From Thiorhodococcus sp. (GTDB lineage Bacteria > Pseudomonadota > Gammaproteobacteria > Chromatiales > Chromatiaceae), in NCBI GenBank assembly GCA_029257385.1, contig JARIBS010000014.1, positions 1-38,082 of the forward strand: DNA of 38,082 bases, read 5' to 3'. The first letter of the stretch is position 1; each line of letters starts with the position of its first letter. Both the position numbers and the translations under genes were made by a program. Of this stretch, positions 1 through 10,119 are shown piece after piece. The notes under the pieces were generated by a model that had not been told where the DNA came from, ran no database searches, and saw nothing but the letters and a program-made list of their open reading frames with translations.

Positions 1-842
1 CCACGCGCCACGATCTCGACACCGCCCAGGGTGGGCGCATCCACTACTATGCCGACACCACCGCCACCGGGCGCCCCGTGGTGCTCATTCACAGCATCAA
101 CGCCGCCCCCAGCGCCCATGAGATGAAACCGCTGTTTGAGCGCCTGCGCGCCGAGCGCCCGGTCTTCGCCCTCGATCTACCCGGCTTCGGACACGCCGAG
201 CGCAGCAAGCGGCGCTACTCCCCCGAGCTTTACGCCAACACCATCGCTGAGTTTCTCCAAACCGTGGTCAAAGAACCCGCCGATCTCATCGCCTTCTCGT
301 TGAGCTGCGAGTTTCTCGCGCGCGCCGCGCTCATCGACCCCGCAGCCATTAGCACCTGCGTGATGCTCTCGCCGACCGGCTTTAACACCCGCGGGCTGCC
401 GAGCGGCAAGAGCGCCGAGCGCGCCCACACCGCGCTGAGCGTGCCGCTGCTCAGCGACGGACTCTACAAACTGCTCACCACCCGCCCGGTGATCAAATAC
501 TTCTACAACCAAGCCTTCAGCGCCGAGCCGCCCGCCGAGCTGATCGACTACGCCCACGCCACCACCCATCAGCCAGGGGCCAAGCACGCACCGCTGAATT
601 TTCTCTCCGGGCAGCTCTTTAGCGCGCAAGCACCAGAGACCCTCTACGCCAAACTCACCCAACCGGTGCTGGTGCTCTACGACAAAGACCCCAATATCGA
701 CTTTCATGAACTGCCCGACTTCCTCACCCGCCACCCCAACTGGCGTGCCCAGCGCATCGCCCCCACCCGCGGCATGCCACAGTGGGAGAAACCCGCCGAG
801 ACCGTTAACGCCATCACCGCGTTCTGGGAAACCAACAGCTAA
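1..842 (+). CDS. Alpha/beta-hydrolase fold protein, 5'-truncated by the window edge
   Basis: The open frame runs from base 3 without a stop, so the true start lies upstream; the first internal ATG (78) falls inside the first core strand (VVLIHS) and is not the start. The strand-turn HSINAAPS and the LDLPGFG segment are typical of alpha/beta hydrolases. The nucleophile elbow reads AFSLS instead of GxSxG: the serine is kept but both glycines are replaced. A late acid is plausible in the LVLYDKDPN segment, but the expected C-terminal catalytic histidine is unclear (the frame has TRGMPQWEKP there). It lies 238 bases upstream of menB on the same strand, so a MenH-like role is conceivable, but the altered elbow makes this uncertain. 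Other possibilities are a generic esterase or a hydrolase-fold protein without catalysis. Confidence 0.75.
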   Translation, partial: TRHDLDTAQGGRIHYYADTTATGRPVVLIHSINAAPSAHEMKPLFERLRAERPVFALDLPGFGHAERSKRRYSPELYANTIAEFLQTVVKEPADLIAFSLSCEFLARAALIDPAAISTCVMLSPTGFNTRGLPSGKSAERAHTALSVPLLSDGLYKLLTTRPVIKYFYNQAFSAEPPAELIDYAHATTHQPGAKHAPLNFLSGQLFSAQAPETLYAKLTQPVLVLYDKDPNIDFHELPDFLTRHPNWRAQRIAPTRGMPQWEKPAETVNAITAFWETNS

Positions 843-1080
843 AGACGCAGCAGCGCAATCGAGTCTGCCGATTGAATGTGCAACGCGCCCTGTCTGAGCG
901 CATATCAGATAGACGGCGGACTGGCCATCGATTCCGCTCGCGTGAGGTGGCTCAAGCGCCGCGCCCCGATCGCAGATCCGCTCGCGCTGGATTCATCAAG
1001 CGTGCGATCGGAACTCGATCATAGGATCAAGCCATCATCCTCGACCAGTTGTCGGGATTTACAGCGTGGAGTCAGAACAG

Positions 1081-1941
<861 letters not shown>

Positions 1942-2047
1942 CAGTGGCAAACGTATCAGACGGGCCAAAAATCTCTGTCTGGCTGCAATTTGCTTCTCCT
2001 GTCGCAACGGTCACTGACCACTGACTACTGATTATTTTTCCCCGATC

Positions 2048-2968
2048 ATGAGCGAAACACAGCGGATCTCCATGCCTGCTCCAGCACCTGAAACCCCGTC
2101 ATCGATGGCACGCTGGATCTCGGCGGCACGGCCCAAAACGCTGCCTTTGACGCTGGCTCCGGTGATCGCCGGGATCGCGCTGGCGATCGCTGAAACAGGA
2201 ACATTGGCCCCGTTGACCGCGCTCTGCACTTTGCTTGGGGCGATGGCGATCCAGATCGGGACTAATCTCCACAACGATGCCACCGACTTCGAGCGCGGCA
2301 TGGATACCGCCGAACGGCTCGGGCCGCCCCGGGCGACCGCGCAGGGCTGGTTTAGCGCGCGGCAGGTCAAGAACGCCGCGCACCTGATGTTTGCACTCGC
2401 CTTTGTGCTGGGAATGTTCTTGCTGGTACGCGGGGGGCTGCCGATCCTGGTGATCGGGCTGGCATCGCTGGTGGCAGGCTACGCCTATACTAGCGGTCCG
2501 CGCCCGATCGCTTATGGTCCCTTCGGTGAGATTTACGTCCTGCTTTTCTTCGGGATGGCCGCAGTCGGCGGCAGCTACTATCTCCAAGCCCTGACTTTTG
2601 GCTGGACACCGCTCCTGACCGGCATCGCACTGGGTCTGCCGGCGGCGGCGGTGCTGCTGGTCAACAACTATCGCGATCTCGAGACCGACGCCGCTGCCGG
2701 GCGGCGCACGCTCTGTCACGCTCTCGGGCGCGTCCGCGCCCGAGTCCTCTACACGCTGCTGATGCTGGGTCCAATCCCCATCCTCATGCTGAGTGGGCTG
2801 CCCGGTTCAACCTGGCCGCTGCTGGCCGCCCTGCCTCTGGCGATCGTCCTGAGTCTGCGGCTGTTTCGGGGCGCGCTGGGTCTAGCACTTAACGACCAGC
2901 TCGCCAGAACGGCACAGTACCAGATCGTGCTCGTCGCCCTGATGGTGCTCGGTTTTCTCCTGTCCTGA
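2048..2968 (+). CDS. menA: 1,4-dihydroxy-2-naphthoate polyprenyltransferase (MenA), UbiA family
   Basis: This integral membrane prenyltransferase attaches the polyprenyl tail to 1,4-dihydroxy-2-naphthoate, giving demethylmenaquinone. The first Asp-rich motif NDATDFERGMD is at about residues 76-86 and the second, NNYRDLETD, at about 206-214; these bind the Mg-prenyl diphosphate. The PKTLPLTLAPV segment near residue 30 is typical of MenA, and about eight hydrophobic helices follow. Length (306 aa) is normal. The ribosome site before ATG 2048 is weak; an internal Met at residue 9 (MPAPAP) is a possible alternative. Its stop overlaps the menC start by one base (TGATG), implying translational coupling within a men operon. 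Confidence 0.93.
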   Translation: MSETQRISMPAPAPETPSSMARWISAARPKTLPLTLAPVIAGIALAIAETGTLAPLTALCTLLGAMAIQIGTNLHNDATDFERGMDTAERLGPPRATAQGWFSARQVKNAAHLMFALAFVLGMFLLVRGGLPILVIGLASLVAGYAYTSGPRPIAYGPFGEIYVLLFFGMAAVGGSYYLQALTFGWTPLLTGIALGLPAAAVLLVNNYRDLETDAAAGRRTLCHALGRVRARVLYTLLMLGPIPILMLSGLPGSTWPLLAALPLAIVLSLRLFRGALGLALNDQLARTAQYQIVLVALMVLGFLLS

Positions 2969-4020
2969 TGGCGGTGATCGAACGTCTGCTGATCGCGCCC
3001 TATGAGTTGAGGCTGCGCCGTGCCTGGGGAAGCGCTCGGGACACCTTCGACCGGCGATCCGGGTTCCTGTTGCGCATCATCGCAGACGGTGTTTGCGGAT
3101 TCGGCGACTGCGCCCCGCTTCCCGGTGCGGGCACGGAGACCCGTGAGGCCGCGCACGAGCGTTTGCTGAGTCTGCAATCACGGCTGCCGGGGACCAAGAT
3201 CGAGCACCTGCTTGCGGGGTTCGACGACGTGCTGGAGGCTACCCCGGCGACGCGTTTCGCCTTGGAGTGCGCACTCCTGGACGTTGTAAGCCAAAGCGCT
3301 CTTGTCCCGCTGAGACAACACCTGTCGGCTACCGCCAAGGATCGAATCCCGGTCAACGCCATCGCCGGTCCGCTCGGATCATTGACCCCAGTCGATCTTC
3401 AGGGCTACCAGGCGCGCGGTTTCAAGGTGCTGAAGCTCAAGGTCGGGCTGGACAGACCCGATGTGGAGCTGGACCAGCTCGCCTTACTCGCCCGGCAGCT
3501 CCCACCGGACGTGGGTCTGCGTCTCGATGCCAACGGTGCCTGGGGGCTGGATGAGGCCGAGCGGGTGATCGCGTCCCTCGCCGGTCTGCCGATCGAGTCA
3601 CTGGAAGAGCCGCTGCGCGATCCAACCACCGAGCTGCTCGCGCGACTCCAGTCGATCGCCCACTTTCCGCTGGCTCGCGATGAGTCGCTGCGCGGCCTTG
3701 TCGCCAGTCTCGACCCCGCTATGCTGGGGGTGCGTCGTCTCGTGCTCAAGCCGGCCGTGATTGGCGGCCTGACACGCACGCTGGCGCTGGCACACGCGGC
3801 CATGGCGGCAGGTGTGGAGGTCGTCGTCACCAGCGTGGTGGAGAGCGCGGCGGGACTCTGGCCGACCGCGCAGCTCGCCGCGGCGACCGGCAGTACGATT
3901 GCGCACGGCCTGGCGACCGCCGACTGGCTGCTCGTGGATCTCGGGACCGCTCCGATGGCGCAACAAGGCTGTATCGAACTGCCGGGATCGCCCGGATCGG
4001 GGTTTCGTCCCCACGCATGA
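2968..4020 (+). CDS. menC: o-Succinylbenzoate synthase (MenC), enolase superfamily
   Basis: The enzyme dehydrates SHCHC to o-succinylbenzoate in menaquinone synthesis. The enolase-superfamily active site is intact: KxK at about residues 156-158 (VLKLKVG), then metal ligands Asp187 (RLDANGAW), Glu213 (LEEPL) and Asp238 (ARDES), and the second catalytic lysine at about 261 (VLKPAVIGG). Length of 350 aa is within the family range. It starts one base inside the menA stop and its own last four bases (ATGA) form the start of the next gene, a penicillin-binding protein, so a single transcript is very likely. Related dipeptide epimerases share the fold, but adjacency to menA and menB favours MenC. 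Confidence 0.92.
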   Translation: MAVIERLLIAPYELRLRRAWGSARDTFDRRSGFLLRIIADGVCGFGDCAPLPGAGTETREAAHERLLSLQSRLPGTKIEHLLAGFDDVLEATPATRFALECALLDVVSQSALVPLRQHLSATAKDRIPVNAIAGPLGSLTPVDLQGYQARGFKVLKLKVGLDRPDVELDQLALLARQLPPDVGLRLDANGAWGLDEAERVIASLAGLPIESLEEPLRDPTTELLARLQSIAHFPLARDESLRGLVASLDPAMLGVRRLVLKPAVIGGLTRTLALAHAAMAAGVEVVVTSVVESAAGLWPTAQLAAATGSTIAHGLATADWLLVDLGTAPMAQQGCIELPGSPGSGFRPHA

Positions 4021-5585
4021 ACCTGCTGCTCGATCCAGCTGTCTGGTCTGCGGTGCGACTGGCGCTGCATGTTGCCTTCTTCCTGGCGATCTTCTTTCTG
4101 CTCAAGGAGCTACTCGGGCTGCGCGATTTTGCTCGCTTGCGCCATTTGCCCAAACCCAAGGGCGCCTTTCGCATCCCCTTTATCATTTTGAGCCTGGCGT
4201 TCTGCGCCCTGTTGGTCTATCAGGCGACCTGGCAACTCACTGGTGTCTACCGCCCGCGCTTCATCAGCTTCATGCAGTCGCACGATCGGCGCGACTTCAA
4301 CCCGGCGCACCGCATTGAGCGAGGGCGGATTCTCGATCGGCGCGGCGAGGTGCTGGCCTACACGCGCCAGGCGCAAGGCAAGGTCGAGCGCGTCTACCCG
4401 GATGGTCCGATCTTTGCGCCAGTGGTGGGGTACAGTCAGCCGAGATTCGGCGCGACCGGAATGGAGGCGGTGGGGAGTGTCTATCTCAACGGCGGCGATC
4501 CAGGCAATCTAGCCGAGTGGGGCGAGCTTGGACGCCAGATTGTGGCGCGCGACAAACGCCCACGGGGTAAGGATCTCGTGCTCACCCTGGATGCCGAACT
4601 GCAACGCATGGCGGTTGAGCGGCTTGCTGGTCGCCATGGAGCGGTCGTCGTGCTCAATCTGCGCAATGGCGCCATTCGGGTGCTGGCGAGCGTGCCTTCA
4701 TACGACCCCGGCAAGCTCGGCCCGGATCTCTTTGTGAATTCAAGCGCAGAGAGCGCATTGTTCAACCGGGCGACTCAGGGGCTGTACCCGCCTGGTTCTA
4801 CCTTTAAGATCGCCATCGCCGCCATGGCGTTGGAGCGCGGCTTCCAGGGTACGCTGGACTGCCCTGCCGACGGTTTTACAACCTCGCCAAGCAATCGTAA
4901 GATTCGCGACCATCAATACTACGCAGCGCGCCGCCAGGGTACGCGATGGCGCGGCTTCGGGCGTATCGGGCTGGAGCAAGCGTTTGTGCAATCCTCGAAC
5001 GTGTTCTTCGCCCAGCTTGGGGTGCTCCAGGGTCATGAAGCGTTCAACGCCATGGCGCAGCAGCTCTATCTCAATCGCCAGATCCTGCTCCATGGCGGCT
5101 TCAGCATGCGCACCGGCAAGCTCGCTCAACTCGCCGAGCCTGATCATGACAGTCTGGCGCAACTGGCGATCGGCCAGGGGCGTTTGTTGGTCACGCCTGT
5201 CTATATGGCCATGCTCGCTGGTGCGGTTGCCAATCAGGGTGTGGCGATGCGTCCGCGTTTGATCGGGCGATCATCTGTCGCACCACTGGCGCGTTTTATG
5301 ACAAGCGCGAGCGCCGAGCAGCTTGCAGGCATGATGCGCGGGGTCGTGACAGAAGGCACCGCGCGTGGCATTGCAGACGTGCGGTTGGCGCTCGCCGGTA
5401 AGACCGGTACCGCACAAAACGCCCAAGGTGACGCACATAGCTGGTTTGTAGGGTTTGCCCCGGCAGAGCGCCCGGCGCTGGCCGTGGCGGTGCTGGTTGA
5501 GCAGGGCGGTTATGGCTCGGTCGTTGCCGCGCCGATCGCACGCGATCTGCTGATCCGCGCCCAAGCATTGGGTCTTGTTCCCTGA
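4017..5585 (+). CDS. Class B penicillin-binding protein (peptidoglycan transpeptidase)
   Basis: This membrane-anchored D,D-transpeptidase cross-links peptidoglycan in the periplasm. All three transpeptidase motifs are visible: STFK at residues 261-264 with the acylated serine, SSN at 326-328, and KTGT at 462-465. A short N-terminal domain (about 75-200) contains the RGRILDRRGEVLA motif typical of class B PBPs. Unlike canonical FtsI and PBP2, the N-terminus shows two hydrophobic segments (about 12-33 and 53-72) with a basic linker between. The closest architecture I recall is the PbpA type that is paired with a RodA-like SEDS protein, and such a gene follows here after 23 bases. Translation is coupled to menC by an ATGA overlap. 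It probably forms a two-protein cell-wall synthase with its neighbour; whether for elongation, division or a special condition cannot be told. Confidence 0.92.
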   Translation: MNLLLDPAVWSAVRLALHVAFFLAIFFLLKELLGLRDFARLRHLPKPKGAFRIPFIILSLAFCALLVYQATWQLTGVYRPRFISFMQSHDRRDFNPAHRIERGRILDRRGEVLAYTRQAQGKVERVYPDGPIFAPVVGYSQPRFGATGMEAVGSVYLNGGDPGNLAEWGELGRQIVARDKRPRGKDLVLTLDAELQRMAVERLAGRHGAVVVLNLRNGAIRVLASVPSYDPGKLGPDLFVNSSAESALFNRATQGLYPPGSTFKIAIAAMALERGFQGTLDCPADGFTTSPSNRKIRDHQYYAARRQGTRWRGFGRIGLEQAFVQSSNVFFAQLGVLQGHEAFNAMAQQLYLNRQILLHGGFSMRTGKLAQLAEPDHDSLAQLAIGQGRLLVTPVYMAMLAGAVANQGVAMRPRLIGRSSVAPLARFMTSASAEQLAGMMRGVVTEGTARGIADVRLALAGKTGTAQNAQGDAHSWFVGFAPAERPALAVAVLVEQGGYGSVVAAPIARDLLIRAQALGLVP

Positions 5586-5608
5586 TCGAGACCACATCGA
5601 GCACTCAA

Positions 5609-7027
5609 TTGAAACGACCAAGACCCAAGACCGTCAAGCGCCCAACGACCCTCGCGGAGGCCTGGGCGCTGCGCTGGCCCGAGCGGCATCTGTTGCTGCT
5701 GTGTGGGCTGGCGATCGCGCTGGGCTTCATGATGGTGCTCGGTTCGGGCTATGCCGGAGGGCGTGCCTTCAATCCGGTCGATCTCCTGCCGTTAGGCATG
5801 TATGGCGGCTGTCTCATCGCGATGCATCTGGTCCTGGTCACGGCGCGTTTCCATGGCGATCAGATCCTGCTCAGTACGCTCGCCTTTCTCGCCGGCTTCG
5901 GGCTGCTCGCCCAATACCGCATGGGCACCCTGGACCCGTCTAATCTCACGGCCCCCGGGCTTTATCTGTTGCCTGCCGGCATCGTGCTGATGCTGACGAT
6001 CTGTGTCGGCTTGATGCGTGGGCGTTATGCGCGCCTGAGCAGCGGTCTCTGGCTGTGGGGTGCGGTGTCGCTGGCGCTGCTGGCGATCTTGCTGGTGTTC
6101 GGGCAGCGCTATCGTGGCGCATTCTATGGTGCTGGGCTGATCACGCCGACCGAGCTGCTGAAGGTCACGGTCGTGCTCTTCTTGGCGAGCTTCATCGACC
6201 GTTATGCAAAGGCGCTCGCAAACTGGGATAAAGGATTTTTTCTGCGCGCGCTCCTGCCCTTGATCGCGTTCTGGGTGGTGCTTTCCGGGCTGCTGCTATT
6301 GCAACGCGATCTTGGCATGTTCTTCATTCTCGGCATGACGCTGCTGGCCATGCTCTTTGTCGGCACGCAACGGCGCAGATACCTGGTTCTCGGCACCCTG
6401 GCTGCGACAGCGGTCGGTTATCTGGTGCTTGGGTTCTTCGCCCATGGACAGCGGCGTATTCAGGCCTGGCTCTCGCCCTTCGAAGACCCGACCGGCACGA
6501 GCTGGCAAATTTTGCAGGGATTGTCCGGTATGTATTCAGGCGGACTGTGGGGCGCGGGCTTCGGCGAAGGTAATCCAGAGTACACGCCTATTGCGCAATC
6601 GGATTTCATCTACTCCGTCATCGGCGAGGAGCTAGGCTTTGTCGGATGCACCCTGTTGGTCGTCTTCTTTCTGATCTTCTTCGCCCGTGGACTGGGAGTC
6701 GCCGATCAGACCCGCTCGCTGTTTGGTCGGCTCGTGTGTGTTGGTCTAATCTGTGTGCTCGCCACCCAGACCTTTCTCAATCTGGGTGGCGTTACCAAGC
6801 TCATTCCGCTGACCGGCATCACGCTGCCCTTCATCAGCCACGGCGGTAGCAGCCTGATCACGGGCTTTATCAGTCTTGGCCTGATACTGGCGATCTCGGA
6901 GGGGCCTGCCAGCGGGCAGAGCAAGCGTCAATCGACGCCCCTATCGACCCGCTCCATATCCCTGGCGCCTCAAAACAAACGCGCCAACCGGGGAACGCGG
7001 CTGGGGCGGGGTGCGAGCGCGCGATAG
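5609..7027 (+). CDS. SEDS-family peptidoglycan glycosyltransferase (RodA/FtsW-like)
   Basis: A polytopic membrane protein of 472 aa with about ten to twelve hydrophobic helices. The SEDS signature around IAQSDFIYSVIGEELGFVG (residues near 330-350) and the late GGVTKLIPLTGITLPFISHGGSS block are characteristic of RodA, FtsW and SpoVE, which polymerise lipid II glycan strands. The start is a TTG (5609) with only a weak GAG seven bases upstream; no earlier in-frame ATG fits and the next ATG falls inside the first helix, so TTG is the best choice. It follows the class B PBP closely, the usual SEDS-bPBP partner arrangement. The C-terminal tail is basic and low in complexity. Confidence 0.9.
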   Translation: MKRPRPKTVKRPTTLAEAWALRWPERHLLLLCGLAIALGFMMVLGSGYAGGRAFNPVDLLPLGMYGGCLIAMHLVLVTARFHGDQILLSTLAFLAGFGLLAQYRMGTLDPSNLTAPGLYLLPAGIVLMLTICVGLMRGRYARLSSGLWLWGAVSLALLAILLVFGQRYRGAFYGAGLITPTELLKVTVVLFLASFIDRYAKALANWDKGFFLRALLPLIAFWVVLSGLLLLQRDLGMFFILGMTLLAMLFVGTQRRRYLVLGTLAATAVGYLVLGFFAHGQRRIQAWLSPFEDPTGTSWQILQGLSGMYSGGLWGAGFGEGNPEYTPIAQSDFIYSVIGEELGFVGCTLLVVFFLIFFARGLGVADQTRSLFGRLVCVGLICVLATQTFLNLGGVTKLIPLTGITLPFISHGGSSLITGFISLGLILAISEGPASGQSKRQSTPLSTRSISLAPQNKRANRGTRLGRGASAR

Positions 7028-7147
7028 CGTCAAGGGTTTCTCTACGCGCTCGTGGGAACTAAACTGCACGGGCGACGGCAAACCCGTCAGAGGCGCATCG
7101 CCTGTGAAGATGTGTCACGAGATGATTCAACCCCTACCGAATCTCGG

Positions 7148-7176
7148 TTGTGGAAACCCGAGTCAAACGGTATGAT
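7148..7176 (+). promoter_or_regulatory. Candidate sigma70-type promoter for the rnf operon
   Basis: TTGTGG at 7148-7153 and TATGAT at 7171-7176 are separated by exactly 17 bases. The -10 matches the consensus at five of six positions, the -35 only in its first part. It lies 89 bases before rnfA in a 237-base gap after the SEDS gene. Assigned by eye. Confidence 0.4.
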
Positions 7177-7264
7177 TTTGCGTTGTAATGCTGTTCCTTG
7201 CCACATAGCCAGTTCAGCGTTGCACCACCCCGGCTGATTTTACGACCCTTGGCTCCATGCTCGC

Positions 7265-7846
7265 ATGACTGAATACGCGCTCATCCTGATCGGCACGGTG
7301 CTGGTCAACAACTTCGTGCTGGTCCAGTTCCTCGGCCTCTGCCCCTTCATGGGCGTCTCCAAGAAGCTCGAAACCGCCACCGGCATGGGGCTGGCGACGA
7401 CCTTTGTCATGACGCTCTCATCGGTCATCAGCTGGGTCGTCAATCAGTACATACTTGAGCCGCTCGATATCGGCTATCTGCGCACGATCTCCTTCGTCCT
7501 GGTGATCGCCGCCGTGGTGCAGTTTACCGAGACGGTCATGCACAAGACCAGTCCGATGCTTTATCAGTTGCTGGGCATCTTTCTGCCGCTCATCACGACC
7601 AACTGTGCGGTGCTCGGAGTGGCTTTGTTGAACCAGCAGGCGGCGCACACTCTGGTTGAGTCGGCGCTTTATGGGTTCGGCGCGGCCATCGGATTCTCGC
7701 TGGTGCTGGCGCTGTTTGCCGCTATCCGCGAGCGGGTCGCCGTCGCCGACGTGCCCGAACCCTTCCAGGGCAGCGCTATTGCACTCATCACCGCCGGCTT
7801 GATGTCACTTGCCTTCATGGGCTTCGCCGGTCTCGTTGCGAAATGA
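7265..7846 (+). CDS. rnfA: Ion-translocating oxidoreductase subunit RnfA
   Basis: First gene of a complete rnfABCDGE set. RnfA is a six-helix inner-membrane subunit of the ferredoxin:NAD oxidoreductase that couples electron transfer to ion pumping; with RnfE it forms a pseudo-symmetric pair carrying a membrane-embedded Fe-S cluster. Visible markers are [13 protein letters not shown] near the N-terminus, with the conserved cysteine in LGLCP, and [14 protein letters not shown] in the middle with the second. Length of 193 aa is standard. A candidate promoter lies upstream. The rnfB start follows 13 bases after the stop. Confidence 0.96.
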   Translation: MTEYALILIGTVLVNNFVLVQFLGLCPFMGVSKKLETATGMGLATTFVMTLSSVISWVVNQYILEPLDIGYLRTISFVLVIAAVVQFTETVMHKTSPMLYQLLGIFLPLITTNCAVLGVALLNQQAAHTLVESALYGFGAAIGFSLVLALFAAIRERVAVADVPEPFQGSAIALITAGLMSLAFMGFAGLVAK

Positions 7847-7859
7847 GGAATCGAGCATC

Positions 7860-8429
7860 ATGTTAGCCGCAATCTTGGCCATTGCAGCGCTCGCCGCCTT
7901 CTTCGGCGCGCTGCTGGGTTACTCGGCAATCCATTTTCGTGTCGAAGGCGATCCGATCGCCGATCAGGTCGAAAGCCTCCTGCCTCAGACGCAGTGCGGT
8001 CAGTGCGGTTATCCCGGCTGTCGTCCCTATGCCGAGGCTGTCGCTCGGGGCGAAGAGGATATCAACAAGTGTCTGCCCGGCGGCGAGGCTGCCGTGCTGG
8101 CGTTGGCCGACCTGCTCGGTCGCGAGCCGCTCGCCATGGAGGCCGAGGAAAAACCCCCGGCGGTCGCGGTGATCGACGAGACCGCCTGCATCGGCTGTAC
8201 GCTCTGCCTGCAAGCCTGTCCGGTCGATGCCATCATCGGCGCAGCCAGGCAATTGCACGGGGTGATCGCCGCCGAATGCACCGGCTGCGAACTCTGTCTG
8301 CCGCCCTGTCCGGTGGACTGCATCAGCATGGTGCCCGTGAGTGAGGGCATCCTGCGCTGGCGCTGGCCTTATCCGGGCAAGCGCGCTCAGGACGTCAACC
8401 CGTCTATCCCTGAGCGGGACGCAGCCTGA
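7860..8429 (+). CDS. rnfB: Ion-translocating oxidoreductase Fe-S subunit RnfB
   Basis: Electron-entry subunit of Rnf that receives electrons from ferredoxin. One N-terminal membrane helix ([20 protein letters not shown]) is followed by a four-cysteine cluster domain, CGQCGYPGC with a fourth Cys in NKCLPGG, and then two [4Fe-4S] ferredoxin motifs, [12 protein letters not shown] and [12 protein letters not shown]. Length is 189 aa. The frame extends upstream to 7809, but that part overlaps rnfA; ATG 7860 leads straight into the membrane helix and has GAGG upstream, so it is chosen. Its stop overlaps the rnfC start (TGATG). Confidence 0.95.
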   Translation: MLAAILAIAALAAFFGALLGYSAIHFRVEGDPIADQVESLLPQTQCGQCGYPGCRPYAEAVARGEEDINKCLPGGEAAVLALADLLGREPLAMEAEEKPPAVAVIDETACIGCTLCLQACPVDAIIGAARQLHGVIAAECTGCELCLPPCPVDCISMVPVSEGILRWRWPYPGKRAQDVNPSIPERDAA

Positions 8430-10030
8430 TGCGCGTATCACCCATGTCCATCGCCCACCTCCTGTCGAACAAACGACGGCTCTGGAAATTCCATGGCGGC
8501 ATCCATGTGCCCGACGAGAAGGCATTGTCGAACGCCCACGCGATTGAGACCCTGCCACTGCCCGAGCGACTCGTCATTCCCTTGCATCAGCATATCGGCG
8601 CCCCGGCGCGCCCGCTGATCAAGGTGGGAGAGCGCGTGCTCAAGGGCCAGATGATTGCCGAGCCGAGCGGTTTCATCAGCGCGCCGGTGCATGCCTCGAG
8701 TTCCGGTCAGGTCATTGCGATCGAGATGCATCCGGTGGCGCATCCCTCCGGACTCTCTGCACTCTGCGCCATCATCGAGACAGATGGCGAAGACACTTGG
8801 GCCGAATTGCCTCCGCCGCTGAGCGACTATCCACAGCTCGATTCCGAGCTGGTGCGCGAACGCATCCGCTGGGCCGGAGTGGTCGGTATGGGTGGCGCCG
8901 CATTTCCCACGAGCGTCAAGCTGGTTCCACGAATCGATCGCAAGATCCACACCCTGGTGGTCAATGGCGCCGAGTGCGAGCCTTACATCACCTGCGACGA
9001 TCGGCTGATGCGCGAGCGCGCGGGCCGCATTCTGGAGGGCGTGCGTATCATGCACCACCTCCTGGGTGTCGCCGAGGTGCTCATCGGCATTGAGGACAAC
9101 AAGCCGGAGGCCATCGAGCAGATGCGTCTCGCGCTAGCCGACACGGACATGCGCGACTATACCGAAATCATCCCCATCCCGACCATCTACCCCAGCGGGG
9201 GCGAGAAGCAGTTGATTCGCATCCTGACCGGAAAAGAGGTGCCGACTACCGGTATTCCGGCACAGATCGGGATCGTCTGCCAGAACCCTGGCTCGGCGGT
9301 GGCCGTGGCGGATGCGGTGCTTGCGGGGCGGCCGCTGATCTCGCGCGTTATCACTGTCACGGGCCGCGCGATCGCCCAGCCGCGCAACCTGGAAGTCCCC
9401 GTTGGCACCATGGCCGACGATCTCATCGCGCATTGTGGCGGCTATCGTCAACCACCGCGCAAGCTCGTGTGTGGCGGGCCTATGATGGGATTCGAACTCA
9501 AACAGACCAGCGTCCCGGTGACCAAGGCCGCTAACTGTCTGCTCGCGCTTAGCGCCGAGGAGAGTCCCGACCCCAGTCCGGCGCTCGCCTGCATCCGCTG
9601 CGGACTCTGCGCTGAGGTCTGTCCGGCCAAGTTGCTGCCCCAGCAGCTCTACTGGTACGCGCGCTCTAAGGAGTTCGACCGGATTCAGGACTACAACCTC
9701 TTCGATTGCATCGAGTGCGGCTGCTGTGCGCAGGTCTGCCCGAGCCATATTCCGCTGGTGCAGTACTATCGTTACGCCAAGACCGAAATCTGGGCGCGCG
9801 AGCAGGAAAAACGCAAGGCTGAGCTGGCCCGCGCCCGGCACGCCGCAAAGCAGGAGCGTCTGGAGCGCCAGAAGCAGGAGCGCCAAGCGCGTCTGAACAA
9901 GCAGAAAGCAGCCCTCGCGACGAAGCCGTCGACGGATACCAGCGCGACGGCTCCCGGAAAGGCCGCGATCGAAGCGGCAAGAGCACGCGCGACCGCGAAG
10001 AAAGTCGCGATCCCGACCGATAAACAATAA
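8429..10030 (+). CDS. rnfC: Ion-translocating oxidoreductase subunit RnfC
   Basis: Peripheral subunit carrying the NADH/FMN site and two [4Fe-4S] clusters. The N-terminus has the HGGIHVPDEKALS segment. A glycine-rich GVVGMGGAAFPTSVKL segment with ECEPYITCDDRL marks the Complex I 51-kDa-like nucleotide/FMN domain. Two ferredoxin motifs lie late: CIRCGLCAEVCP and CIECGCCAQVCP. The last 80 residues or so are a charged Lys/Glu/Arg/Ala-rich helix, like the variable C-terminal extension of proteobacterial RnfC. 533 aa. Start coupled to rnfB by one-base overlap; 89 bases separate it from rnfD. Confidence 0.95.
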   Translation: MRVSPMSIAHLLSNKRRLWKFHGGIHVPDEKALSNAHAIETLPLPERLVIPLHQHIGAPARPLIKVGERVLKGQMIAEPSGFISAPVHASSSGQVIAIEMHPVAHPSGLSALCAIIETDGEDTWAELPPPLSDYPQLDSELVRERIRWAGVVGMGGAAFPTSVKLVPRIDRKIHTLVVNGAECEPYITCDDRLMRERAGRILEGVRIMHHLLGVAEVLIGIEDNKPEAIEQMRLALADTDMRDYTEIIPIPTIYPSGGEKQLIRILTGKEVPTTGIPAQIGIVCQNPGSAVAVADAVLAGRPLISRVITVTGRAIAQPRNLEVPVGTMADDLIAHCGGYRQPPRKLVCGGPMMGFELKQTSVPVTKAANCLLALSAEESPDPSPALACIRCGLCAEVCPAKLLPQQLYWYARSKEFDRIQDYNLFDCIECGCCAQVCPSHIPLVQYYRYAKTEIWAREQEKRKAELARARHAAKQERLERQKQERQARLNKQKAALATKPSTDTSATAPGKAAIEAARARATAKKVAIPTDKQ

Positions 10031-10119
10031 GCCCTAGGCTCGGCATCGCACACTGCAGAAACGCGCAGCGATGCGTACCTTGCTCAGTTGTCCACCATCA
10101 TCCATTCGCGCCAGCCTTT

